Of a stretch of DNA of 64,000 nucleotides, positions 58,199 to 64,000 are shown piece after piece. How positions within the stretch are numbered: position 1 is the stretch's first letter; each line of letters begins with the position of its first letter. This DNA is from a virus. The stretch is from IMG/VR virus record IMGVR_UViG_3300036790_000396, positions 62,001 to 126,000 of that record; one strand, written 5' to 3'. Made by a program: the position numbers and the translations under genes. The notes beneath the pieces were generated by a model. The model searched no databases. It was not told where the DNA came from and was given only the letters and a program-made list of their open reading frames with translations.

Positions 58199-58217
58199 TT
58201 TATCAATATTCCTAGGT
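58199..58217 (+). promoter_or_regulatory. Copy 11 of the dispersed palindromic site
   Basis: TTTATCAATATTCCTAGGT, between the divergent 58190 minus gene and the plus leader. CGGAAG follows at 58245 (28 bases later), then GAGGGAGG and GTG 58304. Confidence 0.55.
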
Positions 58218-58336
58218 TCCGTACCTTCAACCTCAGCTTTAGCTCGGAAGTAGCAGGAGAGGGGCACGCGTTTCTCCCCGGAATACGTAGAGGGAGGTGC
58301 AGCGTGAGCGGACCGTACGCCGGGATGGCGGTGAGG

Positions 58337-59206
58337 TCAGTTCTCGCTGCCGCCGTCCTCCTGCAGGGCCTCCAGCAGGATGCGCCCGGCTTCCAGGATC
58401 TCCTCGCGCGAGGGCTTCAGGTAGACGATGGCCTTCGCCATGCGGACGGGATCGTCGCGGAAGGAACCGAGCCCGGAATTGCAATCCCGGTCCAGGTAGC
58501 CCCGGATGCGCCCGTTCTCGTGATCGTGATCGACGCACAGGGACGTCCCGTTGGTGCCCTTGGCGTTGGGCTCGCCTCCGCAGATGTCGCAGCGGCCAAA
58601 CCGCTTTGCTACCTGGGCGTCGTACTCGGCTCCCGTGACGCCGTACGCGCGCTTGAGGGCAGCGTCCCGGACCTGGCGCCGGTACGCGGGATTGCGCTCG
58701 CGCCATTCGGCGTGCTTTTCCTTGATGACCTCGGCGTTGGCGTTGCGGTAGTCCTCGGCGCTCTGGTGCTCCCGGTTGGAGCACACCCATCCCTTGCCGC
58801 GATCGGCTTTCTGGAGAATTCCGACGCGGCTTCCGCAGCCCCGGCAGTCAGCTGTCCGGCTCTCGGGATCGATGTTCACCAGGTAGTGCTGCGTGACGAG
58901 CCGGCCGAGGCATCTCCACTGAGTGCGTCCCGTCTTGGTCTTGCCGTGGATCCGGATGCTGACGGGGCCGCAAATCGAGCACGTGGCCGTGCGCATCGTC
59001 TCGTCGACGTCACTCAGGCCGTGCGTGATCTTGTGGCCGGCGTGCCCGCGGACGAACCGCTTCGGCTCCCCGGCGGTGTAGCCGTTCGCAGTCTCGGACT
59101 GCGTGGCGATAGTGGTCTCCTGCCCGCACCCGCAGTGGCACGTCCCGTAGGGAATCGTGCACCCGGGGGTACACGGGCAGGTCTGGTTACCAAGGTTGCT
59201 TGTCAT
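58337..59206 (-). CDS. Endonuclease VII-type HNH homing endonuclease with zinc modules
   Basis: 289 residues from ATG 59206 (a longer start would cover the palindromes). N-terminal zinc modules CPCTPGCTIPYGTCHCGCG...GEPKRFVRGHAGH, CSICGPVSIRIHG and CRGCGSRVGI, then a C-terminal RCDICGGEPN...CVDHDHENGRIRGYL and CNSGLGSF, the endonuclease VII signature. Shares its N-terminal modules with the 56604 product. Sits antisense in a plus-strand late-gene frame. Confidence 0.85.
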   Translation of the reverse strand: MTSNLGNQTCPCTPGCTIPYGTCHCGCGQETTIATQSETANGYTAGEPKRFVRGHAGHKITHGLSDVDETMRTATCSICGPVSIRIHGKTKTGRTQWRCLGRLVTQHYLVNIDPESRTADCRGCGSRVGILQKADRGKGWVCSNREHQSAEDYRNANAEVIKEKHAEWRERNPAYRRQVRDAALKRAYGVTGAEYDAQVAKRFGRCDICGGEPNAKGTNGTSLCVDHDHENGRIRGYLDRDCNSGLGSFRDDPVRMAKAIVYLKPSREEILEAGRILLEALQEDGGSEN

Positions 59207-59228
59207 AACTCCGAAGGTACCAGAGAGC

Positions 59229-59268
59229 AGAGCCTGTTTAAACAGGCTCTTTCGTCCGTTCAAACGGA
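59229..59268. repeat. Perfect 22-base palindrome followed by a second hairpin
   Basis: 59229-59250 reads the same on both strands (AGAGCCTGTTT and its complement, with TTTAAA in the centre), followed by TTTCG. TCCGTT-CA-AACGGA forms another stem at 59255-59268. Placed between the divergent endonuclease gene and head gene; could end transcription from the left or bind a dimeric regulator. Confidence 0.7.
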
Positions 59269-59334
59269 TGATCAGCCCGCAGTTCTACTCGGCGCTGAGG
59301 GGAAAGCCCTCGAACACAGATTGGAAAAAGCGCG

Positions 59335-60072
59335 GTGATCAGGACCTACCTCAGCAACGACTATATCAAAAGGACGATCCGTCCCCTCTTTACCTGGACG
59401 CAGGCAACGCCCAAGCCGGTGTTCCTCGACCCGAACTGGACGCGGTCGGTGCCGATCTGGCCGGGCATGGGCTTCGTCCGGACCGTGGGCGACCTCGTCA
59501 CCCTCGCCGGCTCGAACAACGCCCAGCTGAACAGTGCCTACGGCACGGCGACCGACGGCAGCGCCGGCGCCTGGGGACACGCGGGCACGTCCGGCAACGG
59601 CTCGTACGCCCTCAGCACCACGTACGGGACGCCTCCCGTCTACGGGCTCGGCGGGCTGTACGTCGGCGGCGACGGCATCGACGAGCTGCTGTACGCGGGC
59701 ATCAACGCCTTCTCGGTCTGGGTCCTGGGCCCCGACGCGGAGTTCGAGATCCTCGCGCCGGCGTTCGACCCCACCAGCACCTGGGACGACCCGCAGGTGC
59801 TGTCCGGCAGCGGCATGACCGGCGGCGGCTCCGCACTCGTCGGCGTCGCCCTGCAGAACGCCAGCGGGGCCCAGGGCTCGGCTCAGCTCGGCACCGGCAC
59901 CCTCCAGGGGCAGCTCGTCCCCTGGGCAGCGTCGGCATCCATCTCGGCCCCGGTCGCGAAGCTGCTGAAGCAGAACTCCAGCACGAAGATCACGATCGGC
60001 GGCCTGTCGCCGTACGACGCCAACCAGATCCTGGCTGGCATCGGCACGGCCGGCACTGTCGGCGTCAACTAA
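59335..60072 (+). CDS. Head decoration or structural protein upstream of the capsid gene
   Basis: 245 residues from GTG, GTGA overlap with the frame before. Ala/Gly/Ser/Thr-rich, beta-type composition with NNAQLNSAYGTATDGSAGAW and PVYGLGGLYVGGDGIDELLY, ending in a Gly/Thr tail. Position 30 bases before the capsid gene fits a decoration or head protein, but no named family was recognised. Confidence 0.65.
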   Translation: MIRTYLSNDYIKRTIRPLFTWTQATPKPVFLDPNWTRSVPIWPGMGFVRTVGDLVTLAGSNNAQLNSAYGTATDGSAGAWGHAGTSGNGSYALSTTYGTPPVYGLGGLYVGGDGIDELLYAGINAFSVWVLGPDAEFEILAPAFDPTSTWDDPQVLSGSGMTGGGSALVGVALQNASGAQGSAQLGTGTLQGQLVPWAASASISAPVAKLLKQNSSTKITIGGLSPYDANQILAGIGTAGTVGVN

Positions 60073-60103
60073 GGCGACGAGAGAAAAGGAAGGTAAGGCA
60101 GCG

Positions 60104-61123
60104 ATGACCGAACTCGCGACGCTGGCCCCCCAGGGGCAGCTGACCGCGCAGGGCGCTCCGTCCGGGCTGCGCCGCGTAGCGGCTCGCAAGTCTGACGACT
60201 ACGTCACGGACATCGAGCGGCGGCGGGCCTCCCGCTCGCCGCTCACCCGTGAGGCCAAGGTCCGCAAGATGGCCCTGGTCCTGTCCGACGAGATGCACGG
60301 CTTCCGCCGCCTGGGCGTCGGCATGGTCGGCCCCATCCAGCTCAAGCTCCGCTATCAGGGCATCACCCGCAACGTCCTGGTGGAGGACCCGGTCACCCCC
60401 GGCACTCCCGTCGAGTACGACGTGTGGGACGACCTGGGCCAGGCGTACATCCTGTCCGGCACCGAGGGCGAGGTCCGCGTGACCCCGTTCGAGGGCAAGC
60501 GGATCCCGGTCCGGTTCTTCCGGATCGCGTCCCGCCCGGCGATCCGCAAGGAAGACCTCTTCTACCTGCGGATCAACGCGGTCGAGCAGGCCCAGGACGA
60601 GACCAAGCAGGCGATCCTGAAGCAGGAGGACGCGCGGCTGCTCGTCATCCTGCAGGCCGCCGTCACGGACTACGCCACCCGCCCTGACCACGTCGTCACC
60701 CCGAACCACAACATCACCGAGGCCAGCGGCTACCTGACGCCGGGCTCCCTGTACTCCGCGGTCGCGATGACCGACCTGCACGAGCTTCCCTCGGCGCGGA
60801 TCCTCATCAACCCGTTCGACTTCCGGGACCTGTACAGATGGGACATAAACCAGACAGGATGGGCTTTTAAGGACAGGGTGGTAGCTGGTGAGACAATCAC
60901 CTCATTTGGTGAGTTTCAGCTCCAGCGCTCCATCATCGTCCCGCAGGCCAAGATCTTCCTGACGCCCGAGCCGAACTTCCTGGGCGTTTTTCCAGTTCTG
61001 TACTCTCTTGATGTGGAAGAGAACCATCTGGTCGAGGCTTTCTGGAAAGGTTGGGTTTTCGACGAAATGGTGGCCATGTCGATCCTTAACCCAAGGGGCA
61101 TAGCTACTATAACGAAAAGCTGA
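60104..61123 (+). CDS. Major capsid protein (probable HK97 fold), 3' part AT-recoded
   Basis: 339 residues, ATG after AAGGAAGGTAAGG. The order of an acidic N-terminal helix region, FRIASRPAIRKEDLFYLRIN, ILQAAVTDYATRPDHVV, SARILINPFDFRDLYRWD, ERSIIVPQ-type strand and a C-terminal EAFWKGWVFDEMVAMSI suits a major capsid protein of a large phage. Two coding patches (60833-60917 and 60985-61123) use A/T-ending codons unlike the rest, e.g. ATAAACCAGACAGGATGG. The gene is followed by a PD-(D/E)XK endonuclease gene. Confidence 0.75.
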   Translation: MTELATLAPQGQLTAQGAPSGLRRVAARKSDDYVTDIERRRASRSPLTREAKVRKMALVLSDEMHGFRRLGVGMVGPIQLKLRYQGITRNVLVEDPVTPGTPVEYDVWDDLGQAYILSGTEGEVRVTPFEGKRIPVRFFRIASRPAIRKEDLFYLRINAVEQAQDETKQAILKQEDARLLVILQAAVTDYATRPDHVVTPNHNITEASGYLTPGSLYSAVAMTDLHELPSARILINPFDFRDLYRWDINQTGWAFKDRVVAGETITSFGEFQLQRSIIVPQAKIFLTPEPNFLGVFPVLYSLDVEENHLVEAFWKGWVFDEMVAMSILNPRGIATITKS

Positions 61124-61130
61124 GTATTTT

Positions 61131-61160
61131 CTGTGATGGTCTCAGCGAAGATCATCACAG
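61131..61160 (+). terminator. Hairpin after the capsid gene
   Basis: CTGTGATG/CATCACAG, a perfect 8-bp stem with 14-base loop, seven bases after the capsid stop. No strong T run, so it may be a weak terminator or mRNA end-protection structure. Confidence 0.55.
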
Positions 61161-61182
61161 ATGATACAAGGTCATCGTTGAC

Positions 61183-61239
61183 ATGACTCACCCTCTCCGT
61201 GTAGCCTGACATCAGGATCACATGGAGAGGGTGAGTCAT
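61183..61239 (+). promoter_or_regulatory. Long hairpin sequestering the endonuclease ribosome binding site
   Basis: ATGACTCACCCTCTCC (61183-61198) pairs perfectly over 16 bases with 61224-61239. The 25-base loop holds CCTGA-CA-TCAGG. The 3' arm is GGAGAGGGTGAG, the Shine-Dalgarno for the ATG at 61242, so long transcripts from the capsid gene should hide it. T4 I-TevI is controlled in a comparable way. Confidence 0.8.
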
Positions 61240-61241
61240 TT

Positions 61242-62219
61242 ATGGCACCAAAATCGTCAAAGCCGAAGTACATTGACGAGGTCAAGCGGCTCTACATCAC
61301 GGAGCTGTGGTCTCTTAGCGAGATCAGTCAGCGGCTTGGCCCGAGCGTGCAGACACTTTCTCGCTGGCTGGGTGAAGAGGGGATCGAGCTAGCCGCCCGG
61401 CCCCGCGACCCTAACGCAGGACGCACGCCAGGGGCCCAGGCCGAGATCAATCAGCGCATCAGTGCCGCTCAGGCTGCGCGCCTGGAGTCCGGCGGCAACC
61501 GCGGCGGCCGGGTAAAGCAGTTTGCCGAAGAGACGCGTTCCTGCGCGAATCCGGGATGTGATGCCGCTTTCCGTGTCCGCGAAGACTCCTCGCAGCAGTT
61601 CTGCAGCCGCCAGTGCGCACGCACGGTGGGCAATAAGCAGCGGTGGGACGGGAAGAAAAATATGACCACATGCCCGTGTGGTGAGATATTCTACAGCCCG
61701 TATCCGAAGAAATATCATTCAGATGAATGCCGACAGGAATACGGCGGCAAGAGGCAGCCTAACCCGGCTAACACTCTTACGGGGATCTGCCAGAATCCTG
61801 GCTGCCCGCAGTCGGCTCGTGAGTTCTCTTACCCGAAATCGCAAGGGCACCGGAAGTACTGTTCTGATAAGTGCTCGCAGGAGCATGTGCGTCCCATCGA
61901 GCAGCTGAACGGCCTGGAAAAGCAGTTCACCGGCTTGTGCGAGCTGACGGGCATCGGCTGGCGTCGGCCTTTCGCCGACGAGCAGATCTCGTGGGGCGAG
62001 CGCGGATCTTACGCGCCTGACTTCATCTGCGAGTGGCAGGGCTCCGTGGTTGCCATCGAGACCAAGGGCGACTACTGGATTAAGGAAGACACCCATGCCA
62101 AGATCGACGCGTGGCGCGCTCGCAAGGAGATTCCCGTGATTCTCCTGTTCGAGTCCCAGGTGAGGGAGCTGCGGATGATTCCCGATGCGGCTGCCTTCTG
62201 GATGCGGCTGCAGGGATAG
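61242..62219 (+). CDS. PD-(D/E)XK (EDxHD/Vsr-like) homing endonuclease
   Basis: 325 residues. N-terminal helix-turn-helix (LWSLSEISQRLGPSVQTLSR), three zinc-knuckle repeats of the C-x4-C...C-x3-C type (CANPGC...QFCSRQC, CPCGEIF...SDEC, CQNPGC...KYCSDKC), then a nuclease core SYAPDFICEWQGSVVAIETKG with PD...E-x-K. Zinc fingers followed by this fold are known from Vsr-like homing endonucleases. Codons are AT-richer than the capsid gene upstream. Confidence 0.85.
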   Translation: MAPKSSKPKYIDEVKRLYITELWSLSEISQRLGPSVQTLSRWLGEEGIELAARPRDPNAGRTPGAQAEINQRISAAQAARLESGGNRGGRVKQFAEETRSCANPGCDAAFRVREDSSQQFCSRQCARTVGNKQRWDGKKNMTTCPCGEIFYSPYPKKYHSDECRQEYGGKRQPNPANTLTGICQNPGCPQSAREFSYPKSQGHRKYCSDKCSQEHVRPIEQLNGLEKQFTGLCELTGIGWRRPFADEQISWGERGSYAPDFICEWQGSVVAIETKGDYWIKEDTHAKIDAWRARKEIPVILLFESQVRELRMIPDAAAFWMRLQG

Positions 62220-62231
62220 GCTCTGCGATGT

Positions 62232-62271
62232 AGTGCCCCGGCCTCTCTGGGAGATGTGAGGCCGGGGCACT
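62232..62271 (+). terminator. Intrinsic terminator, copy A of a repeated element
   Basis: AGTGCCCCGGCCTC and its exact complement form a 14-bp stem with loop TCTGGGAGATGT. A nearly identical copy is at 63105. Confidence 0.85.
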
Positions 62272-62476
62272 GTTCTTGCCTCATGAGCGAGCCGGAGCCA
62301 GCGGACGCCGCGCCGCGCACCGCGGGGCTGTCCGGCTGTAGTTGCAGTGTCACTTACTCCCGGCCGCAAGCGCAGGGGTTCCTGTGCCGCAAGGACCGGA
62401 AACGGCCCTCTGCGCCCGGCGCAAGCGCACGGCCGGGCCGCAAGCGCGGGGTCATGCCCGGCGCAAGCGTGCTAGC

Positions 62477-62498
62477 TTTTACCAATAAACCTTGCTAT
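62477..62498 (+). promoter_or_regulatory. Copy 12 of the dispersed palindromic site
   Basis: TTTTACCAATAAACC followed by TTGCTAT; preceded by GCTAGC. It overlaps the last codons of the minus endonuclease gene. Confidence 0.6.
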
Positions 62499-62751
62499 GC
62501 CACGCCAGGAGCGCCTCCATGGTCCTGGGCGCTCCTTCCTCCCACCGCGCGCCCCGGTCGACTGCGGCCATCGCGAAGTTGCAGCGGTAGCACGCCTCGC
62601 CGCGGACGGCATCGTGGGCGTGGCAGTGCTCGAAGACGAAGGAGCCCTGCGCCTGCCCGCAGATGCCGCACGGCGACCGGGCGGGGCGGAAGCCGCCCTG
62701 CCGGCGCAGGAGGGCCAGCTCGCGGTAGCTCGATGAGGGGAAGTCGTCCAT
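62479..62751 (-). CDS. Recombination endonuclease VII-like protein
   Basis: 90 residues. CGICGQAQGSFVFEHCHAHD then VRGEACYRCN is the endonuclease VII signature (with Glu in place of the usual Asp before HCH). Endonuclease VII resolves branched DNA before packaging; a small freestanding copy is common in actinobacterial phages. Start ATG 62751 is chosen; an upstream TTG overlaps the palindromic site. Confidence 0.8.
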   Translation of the reverse strand: MDDFPSSSYRELALLRRQGGFRPARSPCGICGQAQGSFVFEHCHAHDAVRGEACYRCNFAMAAVDRGARWEEGAPRTMEALLAWHSKVYW

Positions 62752-62760
62752 GGCCCTAGC

Positions 62761-62785
62761 ATATACCAAGGTTTATTGGTAATAT
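62761..62785. promoter_or_regulatory. Copy 13 of the dispersed palindromic site (most symmetric)
   Basis: ATATACCAAGGTTTATTGG followed by TAATAT. The outer ATAT-ACCAA and TTGGT-AATAT arms are nearly perfect. It lies between divergent genes (62751 minus, 62818 plus), the best case for a two-sided operator. Confidence 0.7.
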
Positions 62786-62817
62786 GGAGCTATCTCCTCC
62801 TCGGAAGGACCGATCTC

Positions 62818-63063
62818 ATGAGCCTCGCCTCGCTGATCACCCCGCAGACCCGGCGCGAGCACCGCGCCACCTGGTACGCGTACGCCGGCGGCCGGGGGCA
62901 GCTCCTCCAGAAGATGCGCCATACGGCGCAGATGCGGGGCCACTGGGCCGGGTACGACGTGACGTGCTCCTGCGGGTGGGAGTCGCACACGGGAGGCGCC
63001 ACCAGGGGCTGCGTGAGCGGGATGCTCTGGGACCACCGCTACGCGGCGCAGGCTAGCGCATAG
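62818..63063 (+). CDS. Small zinc-finger-like protein
   Basis: 81 residues, ATG after CGGAAGGACC. VTCSCGWESHTGG and a preceding WYAYAGGRGQLLQKMRHTAQ make a small fold with CxC...H. Not recognised. Confidence 0.6.
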   Translation: MSLASLITPQTRREHRATWYAYAGGRGQLLQKMRHTAQMRGHWAGYDVTCSCGWESHTGGATRGCVSGMLWDHRYAAQASA

Positions 63064-63104
63064 CTTTTACCGGCAAGTGCGGCAGCGAGGTAAGCTGCGG
63101 CGCG

Positions 63105-63142
63105 GTGCCCCGGCCTCTCTGGGAGATGTGAGGCCGGGGCAC
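63105..63142 (+). terminator. Intrinsic terminator, copy B of a repeated element
   Basis: GTGCCCCGGCCTC/GAGGCCGGGGCAC with the same loop TCTGGGAGATGT as the copy at 62232; about 40 bases are nearly identical. Confidence 0.85.
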
Positions 63143-63317
63143 TATTCTCTGATCTCTGAGGCCATATAACTCTCAGTTACTGGTTCAGGATCTACCAGGG
63201 TATTCTACCCAGGTCTATAGTCATATTTAACTGTTTTAATTGTCACCCATTGTGTTCGCCGTCGAAGATGAGGATGATGAGGAAGGTGCAGCCAGCACAT
63301 AGAGGCAAGGAGTAATA
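63143..63317. other. AT-rich non-coding island
   Basis: About 175 bases much lower in GC than the rest, with no ORF. Contains ACC-A-GGGTA/TACCC-A-GGT, an imperfect palindrome at 63194-63214, and TTTAACTGTTTTAATTG. Probably a promoter/operator region for 63318; a replication role cannot be excluded. Confidence 0.5.
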
Positions 63318-63461
63318 ATGCCTGGATTCGACGGAATACTGCAGCGGATAGGCAGCTGGGAGTGCGAGGCCGATCCTTCGCACCGCATCACTGTCAATAG
63401 CCGAGGCGAAGCTTCATGCGGAGTAGACCAGAGTCACGCAGTGAAGCGCGAAGAGAACTAG
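63318..63461 (+). CDS. Small hypothetical protein, 47 aa
   Basis: ATG with AAGGAG 6 bases upstream. Lower GC than neighbours; GFDGILQRIGSWECEADP start. Located right after the AT-rich island, so possibly early expressed. Function unknown. Confidence 0.55.
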   Translation: MPGFDGILQRIGSWECEADPSHRITVNSRGEASCGVDQSHAVKREEN

Positions 63462-63462
63462 C

Positions 63463-63484
63463 TTTTATCAATAAACCTTGCTAT
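63463..63484 (+). promoter_or_regulatory. Copy 14 of the dispersed palindromic site
   Basis: TTTTATCAATAAACC followed by TTGCTAT, again after CTAGC. TATCCT ends 6 bases before ATG 63494, as if the message were leaderless. Confidence 0.65.
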
Positions 63485-63493
63485 CCTGGCCTC

Positions 63494-63757
63494 ATGATCA
63501 CTTCCGTACCTCCCCGCGAGGTCCCGGCCGACGAGGCCGGCGGCCATGCCGCCTGGCACGCCTGGCGCGAGCACCTCGGCCTGGGCACCGCCGGCCCCGA
63601 CACGCTCATCTGGAACCGCCTCGCCTCCCGCAGCCGGGTCCTGTGGGTGCAGCGCGCCGCCGCTCCCGGCTGCTCCCTCCCCGACGACAGCGCGCTGCTG
63701 CGCCAGGTCATGGCCGCGCACGCCGCCAGCCCGGAGGCCGGCAATGGCCGCGGCTGA
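63494..63757 (+). CDS. Small hypothetical protein, 87 aa, possibly leaderless
   Basis: ATG directly after the palindromic site; no ribosome binding site. HAAWHAWREHLGLGTAGPDT and LLRQVMAAHAASP are helical segments. It overlaps the next gene by 14 bases. Not recognised. Confidence 0.6.
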   Translation: MITSVPPREVPADEAGGHAAWHAWREHLGLGTAGPDTLIWNRLASRSRVLWVQRAAAPGCSLPDDSALLRQVMAAHAASPEAGNGRG

Positions 63758-64000
63758 GGGAGCGCCCGGCTCCTTCTCGGAGGCCAGGTGGTTCCGGGTG
63801 CTGTGCGAGATGACCGGGATCGGCTGCCGGCCGCCGGAGGAGCGGGAGCGGGCTGTCATGGCCACCGCGAATCCCTTCCTCATTGAGTATTCCGGCTACG
63901 CGCCCCTGTTCATCTGCCGGCACGGCACCGCCGTGACGGGCGTCGAGATCCACGACGGCGACCTCACTCCGGAGATGACCCGGGACCTGGGCACCTGGTG
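63744..64000 (+). CDS. Hypothetical protein, truncated by window end
   Basis: At least 85 residues from ATG 63744. SFSEARWFRVLCEMTGIGCR and ICRHGTAVTGVEIHDG are visible. Only the N-terminal part is present, so no family can be assigned. Confidence 0.6.
   Translation, partial: MAAAEGAPGSFSEARWFRVLCEMTGIGCRPPEERERAVMATANPFLIEYSGYAPLFICRHGTAVTGVEIHDGDLTPEMTRDLGTW

Larger units (their letters stand above)
58304..59338 (+). pseudogene. Probable small late gene interrupted by the antisense endonuclease gene
   Basis: GTG 58304 has a strong GAGGGAGG 6 bases upstream plus a palindromic site and CGGAAG leader, like other late genes here. The same frame ends at 59338 in a GTGA overlap with the next gene, also typical. 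But from codon 12 onward to about 59206 the frame is the exact antisense of an endonuclease gene. The simplest reading is a small gene (start VSGPYAGMAVR, end ALEHRLEKAR) split by that insertion; readthrough of the long antisense frame is possible but unlikely to give a folded protein. Confidence 0.4.

Noticed and set aside
63458-63953. Minus-strand ORFs at the right end
   Set aside because: They are antisense to the better supported plus genes 63494 and 63744 and lack ribosome binding sites.
1-64000. CRISPR arrays, integrase, attachment sites or insertion sequences
   Set aside because: No regularly spaced direct repeats, no tyrosine or serine recombinase motifs and no transposase with terminal repeats were seen. 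The mobile elements here are inteins and homing endonucleases.

Overview
The window looks like part of a large tailed-phage genome (or a closely related integrated or plasmid form) from a high-GC actinobacterium, most likely Streptomyces or a relative. The reasons are the high GC and matching codon use, the very dense packing with 4-base NTGA stop/start overlaps, a head-morphogenesis set (portal, U35-type prohead protease, probable HK97-fold major capsid protein, tail-fibre-like protein), and a gene almost identical in sequence signature to the Streptomyces developmental regulator BldC. No integrase, replication genes or terminase were recognised, so the window is an internal segment. It starts inside one gene and ends inside another.

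Layout. 1-9.7 kb: two giant multidomain proteins of the 'polyvalent protein' kind. They hold several ADP-ribosyltransferase (ART)-like domains, a zinc metallopeptidase (HEAGH), a GNAT domain, a nucleotidyltransferase, a ParB-like domain, a Nudix hydrolase and a 2H phosphoesterase. 9.7-12.8 kb: a plus-strand operon of small genes with a family-4-like uracil-DNA glycosylase. 12.8-14.9 kb: a minus-strand operon of small proteins. 15.1-19.0 kb and 20.5-22.1 kb: plus-strand structural-looking Pro/Gln/Ser-rich proteins, separated by short minus operons. 22.1-28.2 kb: minus-strand accessory genes, including a C5 cytosine methyltransferase broken by a frameshift. 28.3-34.8 kb: a zinc-ribbon structural protein and the portal, each interrupted by a LAGLIDADG intein. 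34.9-35.2 kb: structured RNA with two tRNA-like elements. 35.2-44.1 kb: two more ART proteins, one of 2564 residues. 44.1-48.7 kb: small genes, the BldC homologue and a ParB-like protein. 48.8-55.0 kb: the prohead protease/polyprotein gene, invaded by two HNH genes. 55.0-57.6 kb: a fibre-like protein and zinc proteins. 57.9-62.2 kb: endonuclease genes around a head protein and the capsid gene. 62.2-64.0 kb: small genes.

How it may work together (inference). At least ten ART-like domains, together with Nudix, 2H and nucleotidyltransferase domains, lie among capsid genes. This suggests NAD+/RNA-targeting effectors carried in the virion and delivered with the DNA, a bigger version of T4 Alt/ModA/ModB. 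A recurring short A-S-L-R-like motif between domains may be where the prohead protease cuts these polyproteins.

Two further patterns stand out. An 18-base imperfect palindrome (TAYCAATAAACCTTGSTA-like) recurs at about 14 places, mostly at the heads of transcription units, and is often followed by a CGGAAG leader element. Second, homing endonuclease genes are concentrated in essential head genes. In the clearest case an HNH gene is fused to the original first 44 codons of the prohead protease, and the protease is restored by a second, AT-recoded copy of that N-terminus.
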